Below, one piece after another: positions 38,549 to 48,220 of a stretch of 48,388 nucleotides of DNA. The notes beneath the pieces are model-generated. The model had not been told where the DNA came from. It searched no databases and saw only the letters and a program-made list of their open reading frames with translations. Within the stretch, counting starts at the first letter, position 1. Every line of letters begins with the position of its first letter. The stretch is from Pseudomonas sp. BN417 (lineage in GTDB: Bacteria; Pseudomonadota; Gammaproteobacteria; Pseudomonadales; Pseudomonadaceae): positions 1-48,388 of the forward strand of contig NZ_SSOJ01000092.1 of assembly GCF_029871205.1 (NCBI RefSeq), read 5' to 3'. The translations under genes were made by a program, and so were the position numbers.

Positions 38549-39148
38549 TCAGTTGCGCACCAGTGCTTGGGTCCGCTGGTCGATGGCGAAGATCAACGCA
38601 CCGCCGGCCAGCGCTTCGATCACCTTGTCGCGATCGGCGCTGGCCAGGACCAGGCAGCCGTAGCTGCGGCCTGGCACGCCGTGGCGGCGGATGAAGTCGT
38701 CCTCCATATAGGCGTTGGCGTGGACGACGATGGCGCGCTCTTCGGCGTTGCTGTTGCTTGGCGACAAGCCTGCCAGCCGCATGGAGAGACCATGGCCGGG
38801 CTCGTCGCTGTCGAATACCTGGGTGGTGCGAAAGAGACCGAGGGAGGTGGCGCGGCTGCCGAAAGCGTTGGAGAAACTGTCGGCCTGGCCGTCGTGGTCC
38901 GGGTCAGAGCCTTTGCCGTGGGCGACGCGGAAGCTGCCCAGCAAGGCATGACTGCGGCTGTCGAAGAGATAGAAGCGCGGTAGCGTGGAGGGGCGGCCGT
39001 AGTCGACCACGGCGAAGCGAGGGTGCTGGTTCCTTTGCAACTCGCCGAGAATCTCATCCTGGGCGGGCTGGGCGATCAGCAGTTCCAGGTCGCCGGCGCG
39101 CAGGGCGGGGGAAATGAGCAGCAAGATCAGCAGCAGGGTTCTCGGCAC
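38549..39148 (-). CDS. Murein L,D-transpeptidase catalytic-domain-like exported protein
   Basis: The 199-residue protein has a signal peptide (1-18). A YkuD-type catalytic core follows, with H143 in IVVHANAYMEDDFI and C165 in RSYGCLVL, the His and Cys expected for peptidoglycan L,D-transpeptidases of the YkuD_2 group. These act in the periplasm to cross-link or anchor peptidoglycan, although several members of this group are untested. It starts with GTG at 39148, preceded by GGAG. It lies upstream of the PhoX-like gene on the same strand with a 119-base gap. Confidence 0.8.
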   Translation of the reverse strand: MPRTLLLILLLISPALRAGDLELLIAQPAQDEILGELQRNQHPRFAVVDYGRPSTLPRFYLFDSRSHALLGSFRVAHGKGSDPDHDGQADSFSNAFGSRATSLGLFRTTQVFDSDEPGHGLSMRLAGLSPSNSNAEERAIVVHANAYMEDDFIRRHGVPGRSYGCLVLASADRDKVIEALAGGALIFAIDQRTQALVRN

Positions 39149-39226
39149 GTCCGGTTCTCCATGGGTTACCCCGCTGATTGTAAGAGTGCCCGTACGCCTG
39201 GCAACTCGCCGCTGACGGCAGGGACA

Positions 39227-39257
39227 AAAGAAAACCCCGGCGCAAGCACCGGGGTTT
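39227..39257 (-). terminator. Rho-independent terminator of aceA
   Basis: AAACCCCGG (39232-39240) and CCGGGGTTT (39249-39257) form a 9-bp stem with an 8-base loop. On the minus strand it continues into TTTTCTTTTGT. It lies about 50 bases past the aceA stop. Confidence 0.93.
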
Positions 39258-39307
39258 CTCGACTCGCCATGTCCGGCCGATGCGTGGTCGGCCGGTGGCA
39301 GTTCCTC

Positions 39308-40903
39308 TTAGTGGAACTGGTTCATGGTGTTGTCTTTACCGCTCGCCTTCAGAGCAGCTTCGCCAGCGAAGTACTCCTTGTGGTTGTCGCCGATGTCGGA
39401 GCCAGCCATGTTCTGGTGCTTGACGCAGGCGATGCCCTGACGCAGTTCCTGACGCTGAACGCCTTTCACGTAGGCCAGCATGCCCTGGTCGGCGAAGTAC
39501 CCTTTGGCCAGGTTGTCGGTGGACAGCGCGGCGGTGTGGTAGGTCGGCAGGGTGATCAGGTGGTGGAAGATGCCGGCGTGGGCCGAACCGTCGCGCTGGA
39601 AGGTGCGGATCTTCTCGTCTGCAACCTGGGCCAGCTCGGTTTCGTCGTACTCGACGCTCATCAGCTTGGCGCGGTCGTAGGCGGAAACATCCTTGCCTTC
39701 AGCAACGAACGCATCGAACACTTGCTGACGGAAGTTCAGGGTCCAGTTGAAGGACGGGCTGTTGTTGTACACCAGCTTGGCGTTCGGGATGACCTGGCGG
39801 ATGCGGTCAACCATGCCCTTGATCTGGCCAACGTGCGGCTTCTCGGTTTCGATCCAGAGCAGGTCGGCGCCGTTCTGCAGCGAGGTGATGCAGTCCAGGA
39901 CGCAGCGGTCTTCGCCGGTGCCCTTGCGGAACTGGAACAGGTTGCTCGGCAGGCGCTTGGGGCGCAGCAGCTTGCCGCCGCGGTTGATCACCACGTCGCC
40001 ATTCTGCAGGTCGGCCGCGCTGATTTCGTCGCAGTCCAGGAAGGAGTTGTACTGGTCGCCCAGGTCGCCCGGTTGCTTGGTCACGGCGATCTGCTTGGTC
40101 AGGCCGGCACCCAGGGAGTCGGTACGGGCAACGATCACACCGTCGTCAACGCCCAGCTCGAGGAAGGCGTAGCGAACAGCGTTGATCTTGGCGAGGAAGT
40201 CTTCGTGCGGAACGGTCACTTTGCCGTCCTGGTGGCCGCACTGCTTCTCGTCGGAAACCTGGTTCTCGATCTGGATGCAGCAGGCACCCGCTTCGATCAT
40301 TTTCTTGGCCAGCAGGTAGGTGGCTTCCGGGTTACCGAAACCAGCGTCGATATCGGCGATGATCGGTACCACGTGGGTCTCGTAGCCATCGATCTGGGCC
40401 TGGATCTCGTCCTGCTTGGCCTTGTCGCCAGCGGCGCGGGCAGCGTCCAGTGCGGTGAAGAGCAGGTCCAGTTCGCGGGCGTCGGCCTGGCGCAGGAAGG
40501 TGTAGAGCTCTTCGATCAGGCCGGAAACGGCGGTTTTCTCGTGCATCGACTGGTCCGGCAGCGGGCCGAAGTCGGAGCGCAGGGCAGCGACCATCCAGCC
40601 GGACAGGTAGAGGTAGCGCTTGTTGGTGGTCTTCAGGTGCTTCTTGATGGAGATCAGCTTCTGCTGACCGATGAAGCCGTGCCAGCAACCCAGCGACTGG
40701 GTGTAGACGGAGGAGTCGGCGTCGTACTCGGCCATGTCCTTGCGCATGATGGCCGCGGTGTACTTGGCGATATCCAGACCGGTCTTGAAGCGGTTCTGGG
40801 CGCGCATGCGGGCAACCGACTCGGGGTTGATAGCGCTCCAGCTGTTACCGTTCACTTCTTTCAGTGCGGCAATGGCCTTGATGTCGTTCTGATAAGCGGA
40901 CAT
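39308..40903 (-). CDS. aceA: Isocitrate lyase
   Basis: The 531-residue enzyme splits isocitrate to succinate and glyoxylate, the first step of the glyoxylate shunt used on acetate and fatty acids. The catalytic C222 lies in EKQCGHQDGK, and ADIDAGFGNPEATYLL carries the metal-binding aspartates. WIETEKPH and NNSPSFNW are conserved substrate contacts. The length is that of the long Pseudomonas subclass. The ATG at 40903 (MSAYQNDIKAI) has GAAGGA upstream. It is monocistronic, with its own terminator and a long upstream leader. Confidence 0.98.
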   Translation of the reverse strand: MSAYQNDIKAIAALKEVNGNSWSAINPESVARMRAQNRFKTGLDIAKYTAAIMRKDMAEYDADSSVYTQSLGCWHGFIGQQKLISIKKHLKTTNKRYLYLSGWMVAALRSDFGPLPDQSMHEKTAVSGLIEELYTFLRQADARELDLLFTALDAARAAGDKAKQDEIQAQIDGYETHVVPIIADIDAGFGNPEATYLLAKKMIEAGACCIQIENQVSDEKQCGHQDGKVTVPHEDFLAKINAVRYAFLELGVDDGVIVARTDSLGAGLTKQIAVTKQPGDLGDQYNSFLDCDEISAADLQNGDVVINRGGKLLRPKRLPSNLFQFRKGTGEDRCVLDCITSLQNGADLLWIETEKPHVGQIKGMVDRIRQVIPNAKLVYNNSPSFNWTLNFRQQVFDAFVAEGKDVSAYDRAKLMSVEYDETELAQVADEKIRTFQRDGSAHAGIFHHLITLPTYHTAALSTDNLAKGYFADQGMLAYVKGVQRQELRQGIACVKHQNMAGSDIGDNHKEYFAGEAALKASGKDNTMNQFH

Positions 40904-41349
40904 GGTCAATCCTTCAAAGTGTATATGTGGTTGAGCACCGACTTTCCCACTCAAAAACCTGCGTTCTGAAGGTTATTGCGGGTTGCTCACCGCAGTGCGT
41001 CGAAGGACTGGGACCGAAAGGGAGATGTAGCCGAGGGTAGGGTGACGAGTTGCACACTCGCGTGATCGACGGGGTGGTTTTGCGCTCTTCGATCACTTGC
41101 CGGTTCGTGGTAACCGATGGGCGATCTGCCGGGCACTGCCTTCGATCTTGCGGTTGTTGCTGACGCTTCCCCGTCCCTCAGGACAACTTCGTTCCAGTCG
41201 CAACCTTGTCGCACTGCCTTATGGGCTGTCACAACACGGATCGGCTCGGCTGGTTGGCTGGGAGCGCGACCCGGAGGCCCTTTCCAGGGCCCCTGGCTAG
41301 CGGGAGCGAGGCCATCATGCATCTTCAAACAAGCGCTCGTCAAACGTTT
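40904..41349 (-). other. Long leader region of aceA
   Basis: I see no convincing gene. If the promoter at 41375-41405 is used, this is an untranslated leader of about 460 bases. It holds several potential stems: GTGATCGA (41062-41069) with TCGATCAC (41089-41096), CGAGT-TGCAC-ACTCG (41046-41060), GGCCCT-TTCC-AGGGCC (41276-41291) and CCAGGG-C-CCCTGG (41284-41296). A 60-codon frame on the minus strand ends at 40914, but it has no recognisable features. Confidence 0.45.
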
Positions 41350-41375
41350 TGTAGTGTTTTTTTTGCACTACTACA
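41350..41375 (-). promoter_or_regulatory. Candidate operator at the aceA promoter
   Basis: GTAGTG (41351-41356) and CACTAC (41366-41371) are complementary across a T-rich 9-base centre, and TGTAGT/ACTACA copies frame it at 41350 and 41375. The site begins at the edge of the candidate -10 box, so bound protein would block initiation. From memory it resembles the TGTAGT...ACTACA type site of RccR, the RpiR-family repressor of aceA and other gluconeogenic genes in Pseudomonas. Confidence 0.6.
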
Positions 41376-41405
41376 TAATACTTTCGGCTGAGACCGGTCG
41401 GTCAA
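41375..41405 (-). promoter_or_regulatory. Candidate aceA promoter
   Basis: On the minus strand TTGACC (41400-41405) and TATTAT (41375-41380) lie 19 bases apart. The -10 is good and the spacing is slightly long. It begins 12 bases before the stop of the upstream gene and directly precedes the candidate operator. Confidence 0.5.
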
Positions 41406-41416
41406 AAAATGCTCGA

Positions 41417-42226
41417 TCAGTCGACCGCGTCGACCTTGAGGCGCAGGGTCATGTCTTCATGGCCCTGGGTGGTGTGGCGGCGCAGGAATCCGCTCTGGTC
41501 GGACTGATTGTCCGCGTTCACTGCGCCGATGGTGATCCATTCGCCGAGTTGCCCGCTGACCTTGGTGTCGGTGCTCTGCACGTCGATCACGCCCGGCTGG
41601 CTGCTGTTCAGGCGATCGCGGTTGCTGCTGATGCTGACGTGCACCAGTTCACCGCTCAGGGTGGCGGTGACGTAGAAGCCGCGCGTGACGTTGCGGTATT
41701 CGGTATTGCTGTAGCGCTCGCCGTAGGCGCCACTGCTGGTGGTGGTGATGGGCACGCTCTGGCCGACCTGGATCAGCGCCGGGTAGCCCTCGGTGGTCTG
41801 TACCTGCTGTACGCCGCCGCCGCGGCTATCGGTGCTGCGGCGGATGATGCGCACCTGGTCGCGGCCATGCACTTCGCCGCGCCCGGCCTGGACGTCGACG
41901 CCGCCGACGCTGGCCGAACCGTTGACCGCATAGCCGCGATCGTCCTGGAAGTTGCTGTCGCTGGTGTCGACGCTGATCAGCAGCCGCCGCGGACGGGTGT
42001 CGAGCTGGTCGATCAGATTGCGCAGCTCATCGATCTTGGCCGGGCTGGCGTTGACGATCAGCTGGTTGCCATACGCGCTGACCCGGCCCTCATTGCCCAG
42101 CACCGACTGTGCCGTGGGCAGCATCTCGTCCGCCGTGCGATAGCGCAACTGGATGAGCTCCGTGGCCGCCTGCAGGGGCAGGCAGACCAGCAGGAGGAGG
42201 GCGGCGAGCAGGGCGCGCGAGGTCAT
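41417..42226 (-). CDS. Small secretin-domain-like exported protein
   Basis: The 269-residue protein has a signal peptide (1-20, cut after LQA). A secretin N-domain-like module follows (about 23-85: ELIQLRYRTADEMLPTAQSVL, in part, with the NQLIVNASPAKIDELRNLIDQLD pattern). The C-terminal beta-rich part (147-267: LIQVGQSVPI, GEWITIGAV) resembles secretin core strands. It is far too short for a full secretin channel, and no type II, III or IV secretion genes are nearby. It overlaps the upstream gene by 4 bases and so is probably translated with it. Its role is unknown; periplasmic location is inferred. Confidence 0.75.
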   Translation of the reverse strand: MTSRALLAALLLLVCLPLQAATELIQLRYRTADEMLPTAQSVLGNEGRVSAYGNQLIVNASPAKIDELRNLIDQLDTRPRRLLISVDTSDSNFQDDRGYAVNGSASVGGVDVQAGRGEVHGRDQVRIIRRSTDSRGGGVQQVQTTEGYPALIQVGQSVPITTTSSGAYGERYSNTEYRNVTRGFYVTATLSGELVHVSISSNRDRLNSSQPGVIDVQSTDTKVSGQLGEWITIGAVNADNQSDQSGFLRRHTTQGHEDMTLRLKVDAVD

Positions 42227-42852
42227 AGCAGGAAGCTCCGCAAGTCGGGGTCGGTGGTGCTCAGGTCCCAAGCCTGGTCGAAGCGGGTCTGCTGCAGCCG
42301 GGTCCTTCCGGGGTCGTTGTACAGGGCGTAGCCGGCGATCTGATCGGGCACGGGGCGCACGAGCAGGCCTCGGTCGTCGGCGATCAGATAGGCGAGTTGT
42401 TCCGAGGGATAATCCGGATTGATCCGGCGGATCTGCAAGTTGCTGGGAATGCGCCGACTCAGGTTGAGCAGGCGGTGGCCTTCCTTCACGGCGCGACTCA
42501 AGTCGCGCACCAGGATGCGCAGCTGACATTTCGGATCGCTGATCAGGAGGCGGGTGCAGGCCTGCTGGATGGCGCTGTTGTGGTAGAGCCAGGGTTCCAG
42601 GTCAGGGCTGTACAGGCAGAGACTGCGGCGCGCCTGCTGCATGAGGGCCAGGGCATGGGCGCGGGCGTCTTCAGGGTTGCTGAAGCGCTCGAGCCGATCG
42701 TGGGTGCCGAGGATGAAGGGCGCGGGCTCCCAGCCCGGCGCTTCGGCCTGGGCTGGAGGCGGGTTGTGCACGCTGAAACGCCCCGGCGACTGGAATTCGA
42801 TGGCCGGCAGTTCGACTTCGTTCTCAGCGGGTTCCGGGGCGTTTTCCTTCAT
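42223..42852 (-). CDS. Conserved hypothetical protein, PLD-like fold possible
   Basis: I do not recognise a characterised family for this 209-residue protein. The first ~45 residues are acidic, proline-rich and probably disordered. The rest (RLERFSNPEDARAHALALMQ onward) has the look of a single phospholipase-D-like half: SLCLYSPDLEPWLYHN, LRILVRDLSRAVKEGHRLL and YLIADDRGLLVRP. The catalytic HxKxxxxD motif is not present, so enzyme activity is doubtful. No signal peptide or membrane segment is seen. It sits 8 bases after the GNAT gene and overlaps the secretin-like gene. Confidence 0.7.
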   Translation of the reverse strand: MKENAPEPAENEVELPAIEFQSPGRFSVHNPPPAQAEAPGWEPAPFILGTHDRLERFSNPEDARAHALALMQQARRSLCLYSPDLEPWLYHNSAIQQACTRLLISDPKCQLRILVRDLSRAVKEGHRLLNLSRRIPSNLQIRRINPDYPSEQLAYLIADDRGLLVRPVPDQIAGYALYNDPGRTRLQQTRFDQAWDLSTTDPDLRSFLL

Positions 42853-42860
42853 GTCTGCCT

Positions 42861-43286
42861 CTATTGGCTCTCGCGCAGCATGTCTACGTGGGGGATGCCA
42901 GCCTCGAGGAACTCGCTGCTGACGATCTTGAAGCCGTGGCGTTCGTAGAACGCGGTGGCATGGACCTGGGCGGACAGCATCTGGCGCTTCAGGCCGCGGC
43001 GTTCGGCTTCGGCGATGGCCGCCTGCAGCAGGCGGTCGCCGACTTTCAGCCCGCGCCAGTCCTTGAGCACCGAAACGCGGCCGATATGGCCGTCGGGGAG
43101 CAGGCGGGCGGTGCCGATAGCATAGTCCCGCTCGAAGGCGAGAAAGTGCACGGCGTCCGCATCTTCAGCGTCCCATTCCAGTTCCGGCGCGACAGACTGC
43201 TCGGCGATGAATACGGCTTCTCGGATGCGGCGCAGGTCGGCATTGTCCTTCTGCCAGTCGGCAACACGGACGTGTATCTCACTCAT
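42861..43286 (-). CDS. GNAT-family N-acetyltransferase
   Basis: The 141-residue single-domain acetyltransferase has the acetyl-CoA region VLKDWRGLKVGDRLLQAAIAEA and the C-terminal HATAFYERHGFKIV stretch of the ElaA/YjcF-like GNAT group. The acceptor is unknown. The ATG at 43286 (MSEIHVRVADW) is chosen by fold length. It overlaps the ribosomal oxygenase gene by 8 bases, indicating coupled translation. Confidence 0.87.
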   Translation of the reverse strand: MSEIHVRVADWQKDNADLRRIREAVFIAEQSVAPELEWDAEDADAVHFLAFERDYAIGTARLLPDGHIGRVSVLKDWRGLKVGDRLLQAAIAEAERRGLKRQMLSAQVHATAFYERHGFKIVSSEFLEAGIPHVDMLRESQ

Positions 43287-44445
43287 CGGCAAACTCCAGA
43301 CTTCCTTGCTTGACCAGTTCCAGAAGAAGCTTACGCCCCTCGTCATCGGCCAGCCATTGGCCGAGATTCTCCAGATGCAAAGCGTCGGCGGCGCAGATCA
43401 GCTTCAGCAGTTCGCGCAGGATGCCCGGCAGCAGGCGGCTCTGGCCGCTGGCGAACAGCACCAGGTCCGTGTCGACCTCGGACCAGGCCAGGCGCGCGCT
43501 GGGGTTGCGCACCAGTACCGCGCCGTCCTCGATGGCGCCGAGGAAATCCTCTTCCTCCACGTCGGCACCTGCCACCAGCTCCGGGTAGCGCGGCTCGGTC
43601 ATGAACTGGCCGAACCAGGTGAGCAGCAGGCGCTCGTCGCTCATGTGTTCATTGAGCAGGGACTTCAGGCGGTCCAGGGCATCGTGCTGGATCTGGTGCG
43701 GGTCGCTCACGGGGGTGGCGCCAGCGTCGCTGTAGCGCTCCTCGTCCGGCAGGAACTGGGCGAGGAAGTCGGTGAAGTGGGTCAGCACTTCGGCGGCGCT
43801 GGGCGCACGGAAGCCCACCGAGTAGGTCATGCAGTCGTCTTCGGCGATGCCGAAATGCGCCAGGCGCGGCGGCAGGTAGAGCATGTCGCCGGGCTCCAGC
43901 ACCCACTCGTCGGTCTGCTGGAAGTCGGCGAGGATGCGCAAGTCGGCATGGGGCAGCAGGGCGCTGTCGCCGTCGCACATCTGGCCTATCTTCCAGCGGC
44001 GGCGGCCGTGGCCCTGGAGCAGGAACACGTCGTAGTTGTCGAAGTGCGGGCCGACGCCGCCACCCGGGGTGGCGAAGCTGACCATGACGTCATCGATGCG
44101 CCAGCTCGGCAGGAAGCGGAACTGCTCGAGCAACTCGGCCACGTCCGGGACGAACTGGTCGACTGCCTGGACCAGCAGGGTCCAGTCGCGTTCGGGAAGG
44201 TTCTGGTAGGCGTCCTCGGCGAAGGGGCCACGACGCAGTTCCCAGGGGCGTTCGCCGTGCTCCAGCACCAGGCGCGACTCGACTTCCTCTTCGAGGGACA
44301 GGCCCGCCAGTTCATCGGGCGAGATGGGGCTTTCGAATTCGGGGATGGCCTGGCGGATCAGGAGCGGCTTCTGCTGCCAGTAATCGCGCAGGAAGTCGCG
44401 CGCGGTAAGGCCGCCCAGAAGTTGAAGAGGAGTATCAGGATTCAT
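43279..44445 (-). CDS. roxA: Ribosomal protein uL16 3-hydroxylase (RoxA/YcfD-type JmjC oxygenase)
   Basis: The 388-residue Fe(II)/2-oxoglutarate oxygenase has a JmjC (cupin 4) core. The metal triad is H134 and D136 (VGPHFDNYDVF) with H197 (PPRLAHFGI). LEPGDMLYLPPRLAH and MTYSVGFRAPS are typical of YcfD, which hydroxylates an arginine of L16. A helical dimerisation and winged-helix region follows. I chose the ATG at 44445 (MNPDTPLQLL); the upstream extension would run through the purB terminator. It starts a four-gene cluster with small overlaps. This roxA is unrelated to the RoxA rubber oxygenase named elsewhere. Confidence 0.9.
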   Translation of the reverse strand: MNPDTPLQLLGGLTARDFLRDYWQQKPLLIRQAIPEFESPISPDELAGLSLEEEVESRLVLEHGERPWELRRGPFAEDAYQNLPERDWTLLVQAVDQFVPDVAELLEQFRFLPSWRIDDVMVSFATPGGGVGPHFDNYDVFLLQGHGRRRWKIGQMCDGDSALLPHADLRILADFQQTDEWVLEPGDMLYLPPRLAHFGIAEDDCMTYSVGFRAPSAAEVLTHFTDFLAQFLPDEERYSDAGATPVSDPHQIQHDALDRLKSLLNEHMSDERLLLTWFGQFMTEPRYPELVAGADVEEEDFLGAIEDGAVLVRNPSARLAWSEVDTDLVLFASGQSRLLPGILRELLKLICAADALHLENLGQWLADDEGRKLLLELVKQGSLEFADE

Positions 44446-44460
44446 ATCTAAGCCTTTGAA

Positions 44461-44487
44461 ATAAAAACGCCCGGCACAGCCGGGCGT
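44461..44487 (-). terminator. Rho-independent terminator of purB
   Basis: ACGCCCGGC (44467-44475) and GCCGGGCGT (44479-44487) form a 9-bp stem with loop ACA. On the minus strand TTTTTATTT follows. It separates purB from roxA. Confidence 0.93.
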
Positions 44488-44505
44488 GCACTGGTTCACA
44501 ACCAA

Positions 44506-45918
<1,413 letters not shown>

Positions 45919-45985
45919 TCATACACGGAATTCGTCCCGCTCACCGCTTCCCCGCCATGGCCGTGCGACGCATGGCGCGTAGGAC

Positions 45986-46606
45986 TCAGCCGCGCAGGAG
46001 CGGGTAGAGCTCGTTGAGCAGCTTGCGGCGGCTGAACAGCAGCTGCCAGCGGTTGCCGCCCAGCTGGCGCCAGAGGCGCGCGGCGCGGATGCCGGTGAGG
46101 AGCAGGGCGCGGATTTTCGCGGCATTGCTCGACTGCTGCAGGTGGCGCATGTCGCCGTGCACCTGAATGCGCTGGCGGAAGGTGCTGAGGGTGTCCTGGT
46201 AGAGGCTGGCGCAGGCGGCGATGACGTTGTCGTGGACCAGGCCGAAGTGCTGCACCTGCTGCTGGATCTGGTCCAGGCGGCTGCCGATGACGTCGAGCAT
46301 GTCGCCGCGCTTGGCCAGCTGGCGCTCCAGGGTGAGCAGCGCCAGGGCGTAGCGCAGCGGTTCGCGTTGCAGGCTCGATGGGTCGCGCTCGAGGGCGCTG
46401 ACCAGGGCCTTGTAGCCGTCGCGCAGGTTGATGTCGTCGCCACCGTAGACGTCGAGGGTGTCCTTCGGGTCGCGTATGAGCAGGCTGCCGAGCATGCAGC
46501 CCAGCGGCGGCTCGCTGATCTGGCCGGTCTTGGCGATTCGGTCCACTAGCGCGGCGGCCTCGAATACGGCGCCCAGGGCAACGAGCTGTTCGCGGGTCTG
46601 GTTCAT
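45986..46606 (-). CDS. hflD: High frequency lysogenization protein HflD homologue
   Basis: The 206-residue, mostly helical, membrane-associated protein matches HflD (YcfC) in length and in the N-terminal [23 protein letters not shown] block (partly quoted: [17 protein letters not shown]). In E. coli it affects lambda lysogeny through CII, but its normal cell function is unclear. Its start codon overlaps the mnmA stop by 4 bases, and it lies between mnmA and purB as in many gammaproteobacteria. Confidence 0.92.
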   Translation of the reverse strand: MNQTREQLVALGAVFEAAALVDRIAKTGQISEPPLGCMLGSLLIRDPKDTLDVYGGDDINLRDGYKALVSALERDPSSLQREPLRYALALLTLERQLAKRGDMLDVIGSRLDQIQQQVQHFGLVHDNVIAACASLYQDTLSTFRQRIQVHGDMRHLQQSSNAAKIRALLLTGIRAARLWRQLGGNRWQLLFSRRKLLNELYPLLRG

Positions 46607-47721
46607 GGGCGCTGTACTCCTGCATCCCGGGGCTCGGCGCTTTCTATCACGCCGCCGCCGAGGCAGATTTCTCCGTCGTAGAAGACCACCGACTGGCCCG
46701 GGGTGACAGCGCGCTGAGCCTCGTCGAACACCGCCACGTAGCCGTCAGCGGTTTTCTCCAGGGTGCAGGGCTGATCGCTCTGGCGATAGCGCACCTTGGC
46801 CTTGAGGCGGCGCGGCTGGTCGAGATCGATCGGGTTGACCCAGTAGATATCGGACGCCTTGAGGGCGCGGGAGTAGAGCCAGGCGTTCTCGTTGCCCTGG
46901 CCGACGATCAACACATTGCGCGCAAGGTCCTTGGCCAGGACGTACCAGGGATCATCGCTGGCGTCCTTCATGCCGCCGATGCCGAGGCCCTGGCGCTGGC
47001 CGATGGTGTGGTACATCAGGCCGTGGTGGCGGCCGATGACGTCGCCGTCGACTGTCTGGATCTCGCCGGGCTGGGCAGGCAGGTACTGCTTGAGGAAATC
47101 GGTGAAGCGGCGCTCGCCGATGAAGCAGATGCCGGTGGAGTCTTTCTTCTTCGCCGTGGCCAGGCCGTACTTCTCGGCAATGGCGCGCACTGCCGGCTTT
47201 TCCAGTTCGCCCACCGGGAACAGTGTGCGGGCGATCTGCTCGCCGCCGACCGCATGCAGGAAGTAGCTCTGGTCCTTGTTCGGGTCCAGGCCCTTGAGCA
47301 GCTCGGTGCGGCCGTCGATGTCCCGGCGGCGTACGTAATGGCCGGTGGCGATCAGGTCCGCGCCCAGGGACAGGGCGTAGTCCAGGAAGGCCTTGAACTT
47401 GATTTCGCGGTTGCAGAGGATGTCCGGGTTCGGCGTGCGCCCGGCCTTGTATTCGGCGAGGAAGTGCTCGAACACGTGGTCCCAGTACTCCGCCGCGAAG
47501 TTGGCGGTGTGCAGCTTGATGCCGATGCGGTCGCAGACGGCCTGGGCATCGGCCAGGTCCACTTTGGCGGTGCAGTACTCGGTGCCGTCGTCCTCGTCCC
47601 AGTTCTTCATGAACAGTCCTTCCACCTGATAGCCCTGCTCGAGGAGCAGGAGGGCGGAAACCGAGGAGTCGACGCCGCCGGACATGCCGACTATGACGCG
47701 GGTATTGGCTGGATCACGCAT
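46603..47721 (-). CDS. mnmA: tRNA-specific 2-thiouridylase MnmA
   Basis: The 372-residue enzyme makes 2-thiouridine at wobble U34 of tRNA-Lys, -Glu and -Gln with sulphur relayed by the Tus pathway. The PP-loop SGGVDS lies at 14-19, and the catalytic cysteines are C103 ([10 protein letters not shown]) and C199 ([12 protein letters not shown]). A GTG four codons upstream (47733) is also open; neither start has a strong ribosome site, and the ATG at 47721 gives the usual family N-terminus. It is cotranscribed with hflD. Confidence 0.96.
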   Translation of the reverse strand: MRDPANTRVIVGMSGGVDSSVSALLLLEQGYQVEGLFMKNWDEDDGTEYCTAKVDLADAQAVCDRIGIKLHTANFAAEYWDHVFEHFLAEYKAGRTPNPDILCNREIKFKAFLDYALSLGADLIATGHYVRRRDIDGRTELLKGLDPNKDQSYFLHAVGGEQIARTLFPVGELEKPAVRAIAEKYGLATAKKKDSTGICFIGERRFTDFLKQYLPAQPGEIQTVDGDVIGRHHGLMYHTIGQRQGLGIGGMKDASDDPWYVLAKDLARNVLIVGQGNENAWLYSRALKASDIYWVNPIDLDQPRRLKAKVRYRQSDQPCTLEKTADGYVAVFDEAQRAVTPGQSVVFYDGEICLGGGVIESAEPRDAGVQRP

Positions 47722-47776
47722 GGGAATCTGCACTGGCTGGTAAGCAAAAGCGGAATTCTAACAGGGCACGGGCCGG

Positions 47777-48220
47777 TCAGGCGACGCGGATCAGGCTGAG
47801 GGGGAAGCGCTCGCCGTCCAGGTAGTCGTCTATGCAGCGCAGGACCAGGTGGCTGCGCCAGCGGTCCTTCTCGGTCAGCAATTCGTCACGGGTCAGCCAG
47901 CGTGGGCCGATGATGCCTTTGTCCAGCTGCTGGTCCGGGTGGTGGCGCAGCGGTCGGGCAGCGAAGCAGACGCGCTGGTAGGTCACGCCGTTGCTGGGGG
48001 CGGTGTAGAGATAGATGCCGGTGACGGCAGTCAGTTCGACTTCCCAGCCGGTTTCTTCCAGCGTTTCGCGCAATGCCGCCTGAATCAGGCTCTCGTCGGC
48101 TTCCAGATGGCCGGCTGGCTGATTGAAAACCGCGCGGCCATCCGCCAGTTCCTCGACCAGCAGGAAACGTCCCTGGTCCTCGACGATGGTTGCGACGGTG
48201 ATGTGGGGTTGCCAGCTCAT
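47777..48220 (-). CDS. nudJ: Nudix hydrolase, NudJ-like
   Basis: The 147-residue Nudix phosphohydrolase has a complete box from G37 to V61 (GHLEADES, then RETLEETGWEV). In E. coli NudJ hydrolyses HMP-PP and nucleoside di- and triphosphates. The nudJ-mnmA-hflD-purB order is the same here, supporting the assignment. The ATG at 48220 (MSWQPHITVA) follows a GGAG site; the longer frame upstream is not family-like. The gap to mnmA is 55 bases. Confidence 0.9.
   Translation of the reverse strand: MSWQPHITVATIVEDQGRFLLVEELADGRAVFNQPAGHLEADESLIQAALRETLEETGWEVELTAVTGIYLYTAPSNGVTYQRVCFAARPLRHHPDQQLDKGIIGPRWLTRDELLTEKDRWRSHLVLRCIDDYLDGERFPLSLIRVA

Noticed and set aside
40914-41096. A 60-codon minus-strand frame just before aceA as a leader peptide
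   Set aside because: There is no ribosome site, no conserved pattern and no attenuator-like codon run; I keep it only as part of the leader description.
41417-42226. A full secretin of a type II, III or IV system
   Set aside because: At 269 residues it is too short for a channel-forming secretin and has no neighbouring secretion genes.
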